12,416 nucleotides of DNA from UMGS1781 sp964389545 (GCA_964389545.1 CAYMDN010000036.1:1-12416), one strand, 5' to 3'. Shown: positions 1 through 7,563, counted from the first letter of the stretch. Notes: generated by a model not told the origin, from the sequence alone. Numbers and translations are program-made.

Positions 1-709
1 ACATTTCTATAAATTCAGAACCACTCATTGATATAAAAGGCACTTTTGCTTCTCCTGCTATTGCTTTAGCAATTAAAGTTTTTCCTGTTCCTGGTTCACC
101 ATAAAGTAATATTCCTTTTGGTATTTTGGCTCCCATTTCATGGAATTTTTTAGGTTCTTTTAAAAAGTTTACTATTTCTATTAATTCATTTTTTTCTTCA
201 TCAAGACCTGCGACATCTTTGAATGTTATTCCGCTCTTTTCTCCTTCTGCATCATAAGTTTTTCCTTTATCTCCTAATCCTTGCATTTTAAGAATTACAA
301 TAAATAATATAATTAATAAAATTGTTGGTAATAAATTAAATATCATATCTATCATTCTAAGCCATGCACTTGCTTGTTTTTGTTCTAGCGCAACATAATT
401 CTCTTCTTTAGCTTGATCTTGTATCAATTCTACAAAAGCTTGAGTACTTGGAATTATTACACGTTTTTCTTCGTCTTCATCTTTTATTTTTACTTTTAAA
501 GTTGTACTTCCAACTGTCATTTCAATTTTTTCAACAGATTTATCTTCTATTATTTTGTGAAGTAAATCCGTATAAGACATTTCATTGTCTCCCTTATTTT
601 TATTAAGTAATACTGCTGTTGTTACTGCTACAGCTATTGCAATAACTAATGCTATTGTAATTGCTATTTTTAACCAATCATGTTTCTTTTGCCCTTTATC
701 CTCTTTCAT
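1..709 (-). CDS. ftsH: ATP-dependent zinc metalloprotease FtsH, N-terminal part (cut by window edge)
   Basis: I translated this frame by hand. It starts at ATG (707-709) and stays open for 236 residues to the window edge. A short charged N terminus is followed by a membrane segment at about residues 14-35, an extracytoplasmic domain (about 37-115), a second membrane segment (about 120-140), and the start of an AAA+ domain with the FtsH-type sequence GITFKDVAGLDEEK and a Walker A motif GEPGTGKT (Lys210). It ends in GSEFIEM, which matches the FtsH segment just before the pore loop. FtsH proteins are hexameric membrane AAA+ proteases that degrade misfolded or regulatory proteins at the inner face of the membrane. 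The second half of the AAA+ domain and the HEXXH zinc site lie outside the window, so protease activity is inferred from family. Walker A has Glu where most FtsH proteins have Pro. The start abuts the alanine racemase stop codon. Confidence 0.93.
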   Translation of the reverse strand, partial: MKEDKGQKKHDWLKIAITIALVIAIAVAVTTAVLLNKNKGDNEMSYTDLLHKIIEDKSVEKIEMTVGSTTLKVKIKDEDEEKRVIIPSTQAFVELIQDQAKEENYVALEQKQASAWLRMIDMIFNLLPTILLIILFIVILKMQGLGDKGKTYDAEGEKSGITFKDVAGLDEEKNELIEIVNFLKEPKKFHEMGAKIPKGILLYGEPGTGKTLIAKAIAGEAKVPFISMSGSEFIEM

Positions 710-1810
710 TTAAATATACTCCCTTCTAATTTGTCTGTCTAAGTATAACGGATTTATTTCAATTGTTACTAAATCCTCAAATTTAACATCACTATCAGTT
801 ATATCAATAACTGCATGATACATTCCTAAAGTTCCTATCACTGAATATTGTTTCCCATTAATAGCAACTGTAATCTTTTGTTTCTTAAATAAACTTTTTA
901 TATCTCTATAAATATTTCTCAATTTATTTATAGTTTTAAACATATCCTGTCTAGGTCCAACATTAAAGCCTTCTGCATATCCAAATGGAATAACTGCAAT
1001 TTTTGTTTCTCTTTTAGTTTTGTATGCATTAGCATAACTAATGTTGAAACCTTTTGGTACAGTTTTTATTTCGGCAATATTAACCTCAAATTTTGTTGTT
1101 TTCTTTAAGTCAATATTTGTATCTACATTCACTCTTCCCAAAAATGCAGACCCTATTCTTGCAGAATTCAAGTGCATGTTCGGGTAATTTATATATGCAG
1201 GTGAGTTGCAAATATGTTTTAACTTAATATTAATATTGTTCTTTTCTAATTCATCTATTACACATTTAAATCTATTAAACTGCTCTATTGTCCATTTGTT
1301 ATCTTTATAATATGAATTTGAAAAATGTGAGAATATTCCCTCTACATTTATGTTTTCATTCAAACTGCTAATTGTCTTAATAATTATATCTATGTCATTA
1401 TATATAAATCCATATCTTCCAAATCCAGTATCAATTTTTATATGTGCTCGTATACTTTGTCCACCTTTAGCTAGTTCATTTGCAATTCTTGCAGATTCTA
1501 TTGATCCAATTGTAATAATAACATTCTTATTTACAAGTTTTTCTAGCTCTTCCTTAGAATTTATATTAGAGAGCATAAATACATCTGCATCTATATCTGC
1601 TTGTTTAATCTTTAATGCTTCTTCCACAGTTGCTACTGCAAGTATATTTATACCATTTTCTACCAGAATCTTTGAATATTCAATTAGTCCTAATCCATAT
1701 CCATTATTTTTTACAATTCCAATAATTGTATAATCTTCTTTATTAGAATAGGACTTTATTTTTTTTATATTATATTTCAGATTTTCCTTACTTATTGTTA
1801 GTTGTTTCAA
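710..1810 (-). CDS. alr: Alanine racemase family protein (PLP-dependent), divergent
   Basis: This 366-residue protein has the fold-type III PLP racemase pattern: PLP-binding lysine K34 in GIVKNNGYG, HIKIDTGFGRYGF (K125 at the position of the usually carbamylated lysine; R132), SHFSNS, CNSPAYINYP, ARIGSAFLGR, the second catalytic base Y259 in ISYANAY, and the IPFGYAEGF signature. Alanine racemase makes D-Ala for peptidoglycan in the cytosol, which fits the FemA/B gene just upstream. Several features are unusual. The normally conserved Met-Asp after the barrel reads GMYHAVIDITD, with Tyr in place of Asp. There is a basic insertion of about 20 residues (about 290-312) before INGKQY. The C terminus ends soon after EINPLYLDRQIRREYI, without the usual segment of the C-terminal domain. 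The substrate could therefore be another amino acid such as serine. The start is a TTG preceded by a good Shine-Dalgarno sequence; no better ATG is available. Confidence 0.85.
   Translation of the reverse strand: MKQLTISKENLKYNIKKIKSYSNKEDYTIIGIVKNNGYGLGLIEYSKILVENGINILAVATVEEALKIKQADIDADVFMLSNINSKEELEKLVNKNVIITIGSIESARIANELAKGGQSIRAHIKIDTGFGRYGFIYNDIDIIIKTISSLNENINVEGIFSHFSNSYYKDNKWTIEQFNRFKCVIDELEKNNINIKLKHICNSPAYINYPNMHLNSARIGSAFLGRVNVDTNIDLKKTTKFEVNIAEIKTVPKGFNISYANAYKTKRETKIAVIPFGYAEGFNVGPRQDMFKTINKLRNIYRDIKSLFKKQKITVAINGKQYSVIGTLGMYHAVIDITDSDVKFEDLVTIEINPLYLDRQIRREYI
719..727 (-). promoter_or_regulatory. Ribosome binding site of ftsH, inside the end of the alanine racemase gene
   Basis: Read on the minus strand, AGAAGGGAG lies 9 bases before the ftsH ATG and within the last codons of the upstream gene. 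The racemase stop TAA and the ftsH ATG are directly adjacent (TAAATG), an arrangement that suggests translational coupling. Confidence 0.6.
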
Positions 1811-1815
1811 ATCTA

Positions 1816-2874
1816 TTATCCTCTTTTTCTTAATTTGTTCTTTATTCCTGCCAATCTTTTATATAGTTTCTCTGAGAATTTGTAAAGCTTGTACACTAAT
1901 GGTTTTCTATTAATGTATACTTCACCAATAAATTCGGTAAATTCTGCATTAAATCCTTTTTTAAATCTATATAAACCGTATTGAGGATGAGATTCATCAA
2001 CAACTCCAACAACACCTCTAAAATCATACATATCTTTTTTATGTTCAATAGAATATTTTATCATTTCCCATTGTAGTAAGTAGTTAGGCATTAGATTTCT
2101 ATGTTCATTACTACTTGCTCCATATAAATACCATATCTTGTTTCCATATATTATATCTACAATTCCAGAAATTGGTTTCCCTTCATAATATGCCATCATC
2201 ACTTTTAAATGTTCTGGTGCAAGTTCATCATACATTTTTTCAAAATATGATAAAGGTCTTATCATAAAGTTATCTCTTTCTCCAGTTATTTCCATAATCT
2301 TATGAAAATCTTTTAAGTCCTCTCTTGTACCTTCTCTTATTTCTACGCCTTTTTTAGTTGCAAGTCTTACATTATATCTAGTCTTAGAATGAAATGCTGC
2401 AAAAACCTCATCTTCATTTTTATCTTTTATATCTAATCTAAAAACATATCTTGGTTGAATACCTTCGCTAAAATCCTTAGCATCATCTTTTACTTTAAAT
2501 CCTAATTTTTCTACGATTTCTCTAAATTGCTTATCATCACTTTTTATATCCGGTTCCCATTTTATTGTAAATGCCTTATATCTTTTTCCTAATTCCTTCA
2601 AGCCATCAGTTAAATCTTTTAATACTTTATCGTCATGTTCATCACAAATAGGCCCTCTAGATACATATAAAAAGTTTCCAAAAATTGGGATTTTTCTAAT
2701 TAAAACACTCATACCTCCAACAATATTTCCTGATTCATCTCTGGAAACAACAATTTCATTTTTCCAGCTAGACTTAACTTTTCCCCATTCTGTAGATTGT
2801 TGAAAGTTACATCTTTCATTGCTTTCTAAAAATTCTTTATATGCTTGTCTATCTTTTTCTGCTAATATCTCCAT
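1816..2874 (-). CDS. FemA/B-family peptidoglycan interpeptide-bridge aminoacyltransferase
   Basis: This 352-residue protein shows the Fem-family tandem GNAT layout. The first domain carries FQQSTEWGKVK (about 24-34) and FLYVSRGPICD (about 68-78). The second carries KTRYNVRLATKKGV (164-177), WYLYGASS (248-255), YDFRGVVG (283-290) and YGLYRFKKGFN (299-309), a set diagnostic of FemA/FemB/FemX. These enzymes use aminoacyl-tRNA to add amino acids to the lysine side chain of lipid II or peptidoglycan on the cytoplasmic side. The length is close to single-unit FemX, and no long coiled-coil arm like that of FemA is visible. The C terminus is basic (KNKLRKRG). Which amino acid is added cannot be read from the sequence. 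ATG (2872-2874) is preceded by AAGGAGG with a 10-base spacer. It sits 5 bases upstream of the alanine racemase, so the pair looks like a cell-wall unit. Confidence 0.88.
   Translation of the reverse strand: MEILAEKDRQAYKEFLESNERCNFQQSTEWGKVKSSWKNEIVVSRDESGNIVGGMSVLIRKIPIFGNFLYVSRGPICDEHDDKVLKDLTDGLKELGKRYKAFTIKWEPDIKSDDKQFREIVEKLGFKVKDDAKDFSEGIQPRYVFRLDIKDKNEDEVFAAFHSKTRYNVRLATKKGVEIREGTREDLKDFHKIMEITGERDNFMIRPLSYFEKMYDELAPEHLKVMMAYYEGKPISGIVDIIYGNKIWYLYGASSNEHRNLMPNYLLQWEMIKYSIEHKKDMYDFRGVVGVVDESHPQYGLYRFKKGFNAEFTEFIGEVYINRKPLVYKLYKFSEKLYKRLAGIKNKLRKRG
1820..1825 (-). promoter_or_regulatory. Ribosome binding site supporting the TTG start of the racemase
   Basis: AAGAGG on the minus strand is followed by a 9-base spacer and then TTG (1808-1810). 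It decides the start, because the frame has no ATG near here, and it overlaps the end of the upstream FemA/B gene, whose stop is only 5 bases before the TTG. Confidence 0.55.
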
Positions 2875-2889
2875 GCCTCTATTTCCTCC

Positions 2890-3372
2890 TTATAATTCTA
2901 AAGATATATTTTTTCCTGATGGTGTGTATTGTCTAAATTTTACATTGCTCATTTCTAACATCTTTTTAGAAATTTTTGTAACATCTGTATCTGCATACTT
3001 ATCAGATTTATATATAACTTCTTTTATTCCTGTTTGAATTATAGCTTTTGCACATTCATTGCAAGGAAATAGGGTAACATATATTCTACTATTTTTTAAT
3101 GTTGTTCCTGTATAATTTAATATAGCATTTAGCTCTCCATGGCAAACATATGGATATTTTGTATCAGCAAAATCTCCTTCTCTTTCCCACGATATCTCAT
3201 CATCTGAACATCCTCTTGGAAATCCATTGTATCCTATAGATAGTATCTTATTATCTTCGCTTACTATACATGCACCAACTTGTGAGTTTGGATCTTTGCT
3301 TCGTTCACCAGATAATAATGCAACTCCCATAAAATATTCATCCCAATTAATATAATTATCTCTTTTTGGCAT
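2890..3372 (-). CDS. Deoxycytidylate (dCMP) deaminase, animal-like type
   Basis: This 160-residue protein belongs to the zinc-dependent cytidine/deoxycytidylate deaminase family. The zinc and catalytic residues are visible as H78-G-E80 (CHGELNAIL) and PCNEC (C104, C107). dCMP deaminase converts dCMP to dUMP, the substrate of thymidylate synthase, in the cytosol. From memory, long stretches match human DCTD almost word for word: RSKDPNSQVGACIV, IGYNGFPRGCSDD, DTKYPYVCHGELNAI, LFPCNECAKAII and GIKEVIYKSDKY. It therefore fits dCMP deaminase better than a tRNA adenosine deaminase or a cytidine deaminase. HGE replaces the usual HAE, but the proton-shuttling Glu is kept. ATG (3370-3372) has a GAAGGG ribosome binding site. 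It lies 12 bases after cysS and 15 bases before the FemA/B gene. The Bacillus homologue is ComEB, but no com operon genes are seen here. Confidence 0.9.
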   Translation of the reverse strand: MPKRDNYINWDEYFMGVALLSGERSKDPNSQVGACIVSEDNKILSIGYNGFPRGCSDDEISWEREGDFADTKYPYVCHGELNAILNYTGTTLKNSRIYVTLFPCNECAKAIIQTGIKEVIYKSDKYADTDVTKISKKMLEMSNVKFRQYTPSGKNISLEL

Positions 3373-3384
3373 AGTTTTTCCCTT

Positions 3385-4773
3385 CTATAATTTTTCTATT
3401 ATAACTTCTGTTTTTGTATCTTTAACACTATATCCTTTTTCTTGAATCTTATTACGAAGTTCATCTGCTAAAGCCCAATCTTTATTAGCTTTTGCCTCTT
3501 TTCTTTTTTCCACTAATTCCAATATTTCATCTGGTATGTCTACGGTTTTCTTTTTAACAGGTTCATCAATTTTTATACCTAAAACTTCATCAAAAGATCT
3601 TAGTAATTCAGCATATTCTGGAGATTTATTTGGATTTTTAACTACATCCCAAATAATACTCATTGCTATTGGCATGTTCATATCATCATCAATAGCCTCT
3701 AAGAATTTATTTTTATATTCTTCAAGTTTTTCTTTATCAGCTTTTTCTGTTCCATTTTTATGTTTTGCATATCCCTCTTTTAATTTTATTAAAGAGTTAT
3801 TTGCATTCTCTAAGCCTTCCCATGTAAAGTTTAATTTATTTCTATAATGAGCAGTAAAGCATAACATTTTGTATGCAAGTGGATCATATCCTCTATTAAT
3901 TATATCTTGAACTAGATATGTATTTCCTAAACTCTTAGACATTTTACCACCATCAATAAGTAGAAAGTCACAGTGCATCCAAAATCTTGCTGGAATTTTA
4001 CCTGTTGCGCCCTTGCTTTGTGCAATTTCGTTTTCATGATGTGTTGGAACTAAATCTATACCACCTGTATGTATATCAAATTGCTCTCCAAGATATTTGT
4101 TACTCATTGCAGAACATTCGATATGCCAACCTGGATAGCACAATCCCCATGGACTATCCCATTTCATTATATGATTTTCAGGCGCTTTAATCCAAAGTGC
4201 GAAATCATATGGATTTCTTTTTTCTTCATCTATTTCAACTCTTGCACCTGCTCTTTGATTTCTTAAATCAATACCAGATAATAATCCATAAGCGTCTAAC
4301 TTAGACACATCAAAATAAATTGCTGTTGATGTTTCATAAGCATAACCATTTTCCATTAATTTTTCAACAAATTTTAACATATCTGGTATATGTTCTGTTG
4401 CTTTACAAATAATTTCTGGTCTATCTATATTTAATCTGTCAAAATCTTCAAAAAATTTTTCTGTATAATATTCAGCAATTTCTAATGGAGTTTTCTTCTC
4501 TTCACGTGCTGCCTTTACCATTTTGTCTTCTCCCTCATCTCCATCAGATACTAAGTGTCCTACATCAGTTATATTCATGGCATGTTTTAAATTATATCCG
4601 TTATACTTTAACACCCTTCTAAGTGTATCCATGAATATATATGACTTCATATTTCCTATTGTTGCATCTTTATATACTGTCGGCCCACAGCTATATATTC
4701 TTACAGTATTTCCTTCTGCAGGCTCAAACTTATCTTTTGTTTTTGTTAATGTATTATAAAATTTTATTTCCAT
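3385..4773 (-). CDS. cysS: Cysteinyl-tRNA synthetase
   Basis: This 462-residue class I aminoacyl-tRNA synthetase charges tRNA-Cys in the cytosol. Visible marks are YSCGPTVY with zinc ligand C29, GWHIECSAMS with C220, THHENEIAQS with H245 and E249, and KMSKS (277-281). These cover the full zinc site and the ATP-binding loop. The C-terminal part (about 410-462) is the helical anticodon-binding tail. The length is normal for bacterial CysRS. The HIGH signature reads TIGN (38-41) instead of HIGH or HIGN, and it is followed by NITDVGHLVSDGDEGEDKM, a version found in a subset of bacterial CysRS. MshC, a paralogue of actinobacteria, is excluded by the anticodon domain and the low-GC context. ATG (4771-4773) is preceded by AAAGGAG with a 5-base spacer. 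The gene begins 19 bases after the PBP stop and precedes the dCMP deaminase gene. Confidence 0.96.
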   Translation of the reverse strand: MEIKFYNTLTKTKDKFEPAEGNTVRIYSCGPTVYKDATIGNMKSYIFMDTLRRVLKYNGYNLKHAMNITDVGHLVSDGDEGEDKMVKAAREEKKTPLEIAEYYTEKFFEDFDRLNIDRPEIICKATEHIPDMLKFVEKLMENGYAYETSTAIYFDVSKLDAYGLLSGIDLRNQRAGARVEIDEEKRNPYDFALWIKAPENHIMKWDSPWGLCYPGWHIECSAMSNKYLGEQFDIHTGGIDLVPTHHENEIAQSKGATGKIPARFWMHCDFLLIDGGKMSKSLGNTYLVQDIINRGYDPLAYKMLCFTAHYRNKLNFTWEGLENANNSLIKLKEGYAKHKNGTEKADKEKLEEYKNKFLEAIDDDMNMPIAMSIIWDVVKNPNKSPEYAELLRSFDEVLGIKIDEPVKKKTVDIPDEILELVEKRKEAKANKDWALADELRNKIQEKGYSVKDTKTEVIIEKL

Positions 4774-4792
4774 TTATTCTCCTTTAATATCT

Positions 4793-7501
4793 TTATTGTG
4801 GTGGTGATGTAATCTCTGTGTTATTCTCTTCACCTTCTGGTGGATTCTCCGGAACTATTGGCGCCTCTGGTGGTTCAGTTGATGTTATTGGTTCATCTGG
4901 TATCACTGGTGCTGGAGCACTATTGTGAACATTACATGTTCCAGTAGTTGCAAGCATATATGCTGCATCAGCTGCTTTTTGCCAATTTCCTTTTTCTGCT
5001 GGATCTCTCACTAAGAATGATTTTGTTACTCTATTTGTACAGAAATCAGTAGCTATAAGCCCTGTATCTTTACATACATCTTTCAGTACATGTGCCGTAC
5101 ATCGTTGAGTTGGTTCAGTTCCCTTTACAAAGAATTCTGTATATACCTGACTTCCTCTTTGGTCATTTTGACAGGCTTCTGTTGGTAATAATCCCGAACA
5201 TTTACATACTGCAACTTGTGTTACACCATTTGGTCTTGTATCTGAAAATTTTGCTGCTGGTAATCCTTTATGGATTTGTTCCATTACACCATCCCAAATT
5301 CTTCCTGATGGGTTTCCTGGAGGATAAATAACTGTCTCTTGTCCATAGTCAAATCCAAACCATGTTGCTGCAGTATAATATGGTGTGAATCCGCAATACC
5401 ATCTATCAGCATCATCTTGACTTGTTCCTGTTTTTGCTGCAACACTAATTCCTGGTATAGCGGTATATCCACCTGCACCAGATCTAACAACCTCTGTCAT
5501 TACTTCTTTTACAATATATGCTGCTGCCGAAGACATAACTGTTCTTGTCTCTGGATGTTTTACTAAAACTTCTTTTCCATCTGAATCTACAACTTTTGTG
5601 TAGAAACTTGGTTCAATGTAAACACCATCGTTTGCAATTGCAGAATATGCACCTGCCATTTCTAATGGACTTACACCATTCGTCATTCCTCCTAATGTTA
5701 ACGTCATTTGAGCATCTTTGTCATCATCTAATGTTGAGATTCCAACACTCTTTAAGAAGTCCATAGAAGTTTGTATTCCAATAGCATTAATTCCTTTTAA
5801 CATAGGTATATTTTGTGAAGCTGCTATTGCATATCTTACTGTAGTTAATCCTTTATATGCATATCCATAGTTCTTAAATCCTGCATATTGACCTGTTGAG
5901 TAGCTTATATCATCAAATACTGTAGCTGCAGTTATAAGTCCTTTATCAACACCTGGTGCTACAACTGCTAATGGCTTAATAGAAGAACCTGTAGATCTTG
6001 TCGTTTGTGTTGCTCTATTTTGACCAAATACAGATGTTTTTTCACCTATTCCACCAACTGTTGCAAGTACTTGACCTGTTTTATGATCCATTAGAACCAT
6101 AGCTGTTTGTGCAAGCACATAATTTCCATCTGCATCTTTTGTTTTCTTTGAATAAACTTTATAAGCATCTTTTTGAACTTCTGCTTGCATAAGTTCTTGC
6201 ATATATGTATTTTGTGTCGTGTAGATTGTTAATCCACCACTTTTTACGTAATAATCTGTATATTCTTCTGTCCAATCTGGATGAAGTTTTTTTAAATCCG
6301 CTTTAACTTGGTTAATTGCAGCTTCTGTATGATATGTATATGAATTATTTACTATTCTTCCTCTTTTGAATACTAATCCTGTTTCTTCTAATTCTTTTAG
6401 TGCTGCATCATATTCTTCTTTCGTAATTCCTGCTCTATGTCCAGGGTAATCTCTTCCTAATTCATACATTTTATCAACAACAACTTTTACCCTGTTTTTA
6501 ATTTTCTTTACATCTGCTTCATCATCAGAGAAAGGCTCATAATAGTTAGGTCCATCATTTATACCTGCTAAAAATGCTGATTCAATTAAAGATAAATCTT
6601 TTGCATTTTTGCTAAAGTAATAATTTGAAGCGACCTCAACACCAGATGCATTATCTCCTAGGAATATTAGATTTAAATATAACTCTAATATTCTATCTTT
6701 TGATTTTAATTCTTGTTCAAGGTAATATGCTCTTGCCATTTCTTTAATTTTTCTTGTAGCTGTTCTCTCATCTTCCTCTGTTAAGTTTTTAATTAACTGT
6801 TGAGTAATTGTACTACCACCATAGCTTGCTGAACCAATTCCAACTTTACTTAAACCATATTTAAAAGTAGCAGATGCTGTTCTTTTAATATCAACACCTT
6901 CATGATCATAGAATCTTTCATCCTCTATTGCAACAAATGCTTTTGGTAAATATTGAGACATTTCAGATATTGTAATAACTTTTCTGTTTTCATCACCTGT
7001 TAGCTCTGCAATAGTATTACCATCTCTGTCTTTAACTATAGAGTTCTCATATTTTATTGCAATTTGTTCCATATCTAATTTTGCTGATTTAAATATTTCG
7101 TATACTTTTCCAACTGCAATACCAGCAACAATAACTATCGCTAGTAATAAAACAAGAATAATAATTTTAATTGCTTTTCTTACTTTACTTTTTTTCTTCT
7201 TTATTTTTTTATCTAATTTCGCCTTTTTCTTTTCTTCCTTTGTCATATCCTTTTTCTTCTTTTTAGGTGTAGAGTAAGGATTGTTAACTATAACATCATC
7301 ATAAACACTTTTATTCTTTTTGTTCTTATTATTTTCCTTTTCTCTTTTATCTTTATTCTTTTTAGATTTTTTATTTGAAGTTATACTATAACTATTTTTT
7401 ATATATGGGCTATCAACTATTATATCATCTGTAAATTTTATACCATTTGAGCTTTTTTTAGTTTTTGAAGTCTTTTTCTTTTTGTTCTTATTATTTTTCA
7501 T
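4793..7501 (-). CDS. Bifunctional class A penicillin-binding protein (glycosyltransferase/transpeptidase)
   Basis: This 902-residue protein polymerises glycan strands from lipid II and cross-links them outside the membrane. In order it has: a Lys-rich cytoplasmic tail of about 108 residues; one membrane segment (about 111-131); a GT51 glycosyltransferase domain with AIEDERFYDHEG (catalytic Glu193), GGSTITQQ (228-235) and SKDRILELYLN; and a transpeptidase domain with SSIK (nucleophile Ser506, Lys509), SQN (562-564) and KTGT (690-693). All active-site motifs are intact. The tail repeats a short motif, DDIIVDSPY (25-33) and DDVIVNNPY (68-76). After the transpeptidase domain comes a Cys-rich stretch with VCKCSGLLPTEAC (765-777) and DVCKDTGLIATDFC (808-821), then a Pro/Glu/Thr-rich tail. 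At 902 residues it is in the upper range for PBP1A/PBP1-type enzymes. ATG (7499-7501) follows AGGGAGG, and a promoter-like sequence lies just upstream. Confidence 0.96.
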   Translation of the reverse strand: MKNNKNKKKKTSKTKKSSNGIKFTDDIIVDSPYIKNSYSITSNKKSKKNKDKREKENNKNKKNKSVYDDVIVNNPYSTPKKKKKDMTKEEKKKAKLDKKIKKKKSKVRKAIKIIILVLLLAIVIVAGIAVGKVYEIFKSAKLDMEQIAIKYENSIVKDRDGNTIAELTGDENRKVITISEMSQYLPKAFVAIEDERFYDHEGVDIKRTASATFKYGLSKVGIGSASYGGSTITQQLIKNLTEEDERTATRKIKEMARAYYLEQELKSKDRILELYLNLIFLGDNASGVEVASNYYFSKNAKDLSLIESAFLAGINDGPNYYEPFSDDEADVKKIKNRVKVVVDKMYELGRDYPGHRAGITKEEYDAALKELEETGLVFKRGRIVNNSYTYHTEAAINQVKADLKKLHPDWTEEYTDYYVKSGGLTIYTTQNTYMQELMQAEVQKDAYKVYSKKTKDADGNYVLAQTAMVLMDHKTGQVLATVGGIGEKTSVFGQNRATQTTRSTGSSIKPLAVVAPGVDKGLITAATVFDDISYSTGQYAGFKNYGYAYKGLTTVRYAIAASQNIPMLKGINAIGIQTSMDFLKSVGISTLDDDKDAQMTLTLGGMTNGVSPLEMAGAYSAIANDGVYIEPSFYTKVVDSDGKEVLVKHPETRTVMSSAAAYIVKEVMTEVVRSGAGGYTAIPGISVAAKTGTSQDDADRWYCGFTPYYTAATWFGFDYGQETVIYPPGNPSGRIWDGVMEQIHKGLPAAKFSDTRPNGVTQVAVCKCSGLLPTEACQNDQRGSQVYTEFFVKGTEPTQRCTAHVLKDVCKDTGLIATDFCTNRVTKSFLVRDPAEKGNWQKAADAAYMLATTGTCNVHNSAPAPVIPDEPITSTEPPEAPIVPENPPEGEENNTEITSPPQ

Positions 7502-7522
7502 ATGTTACCTCCCTTTATATTC

Positions 7523-7550
7523 ATTATATGTCTAGAATATTATATTACAA
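7523..7550 (-). promoter_or_regulatory. Putative sigma-A-type promoter for the PBP gene
   Basis: On the minus strand TTGTAA (7545-7550) and TATAAT (7523-7528) are separated by 16 bases, a 4/6 match at -35 and 6/6 at -10. It falls in the 62-base gap between dprA and the PBP gene, so a transcript would begin just before the AGGGAGG ribosome binding site and have a very short leader. In AT-rich DNA such matches can occur by chance. Confidence 0.5.
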
Positions 7551-7563
7551 TTAATAATAAAAT

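Noticed and set aside
1350..1733. Long open frame on the plus strand opposite the alanine racemase
   Set aside because: It is antisense to a gene with clear active-site motifs. Its hydrophobic Ile/Phe/Ser-rich translation is what reverse-complemented AT-rich coding sequence gives, and it matches no family I know.
2890..3372. dCMP deaminase as a phage-derived gene
   Set aside because: Phages do carry dCMP deaminases, but the flanking genes are all chromosomal housekeeping genes with the same strand, spacing and base composition, and no integrase or phage gene is near.
7170..7500. Low-complexity Lys/Asn-rich DNA as a tandem repeat or non-coding region
   Set aside because: It is in frame with the PBP membrane segment and has a good start and ribosome binding site, so it encodes the basic cytoplasmic tail; I see no exact DNA repeat unit.
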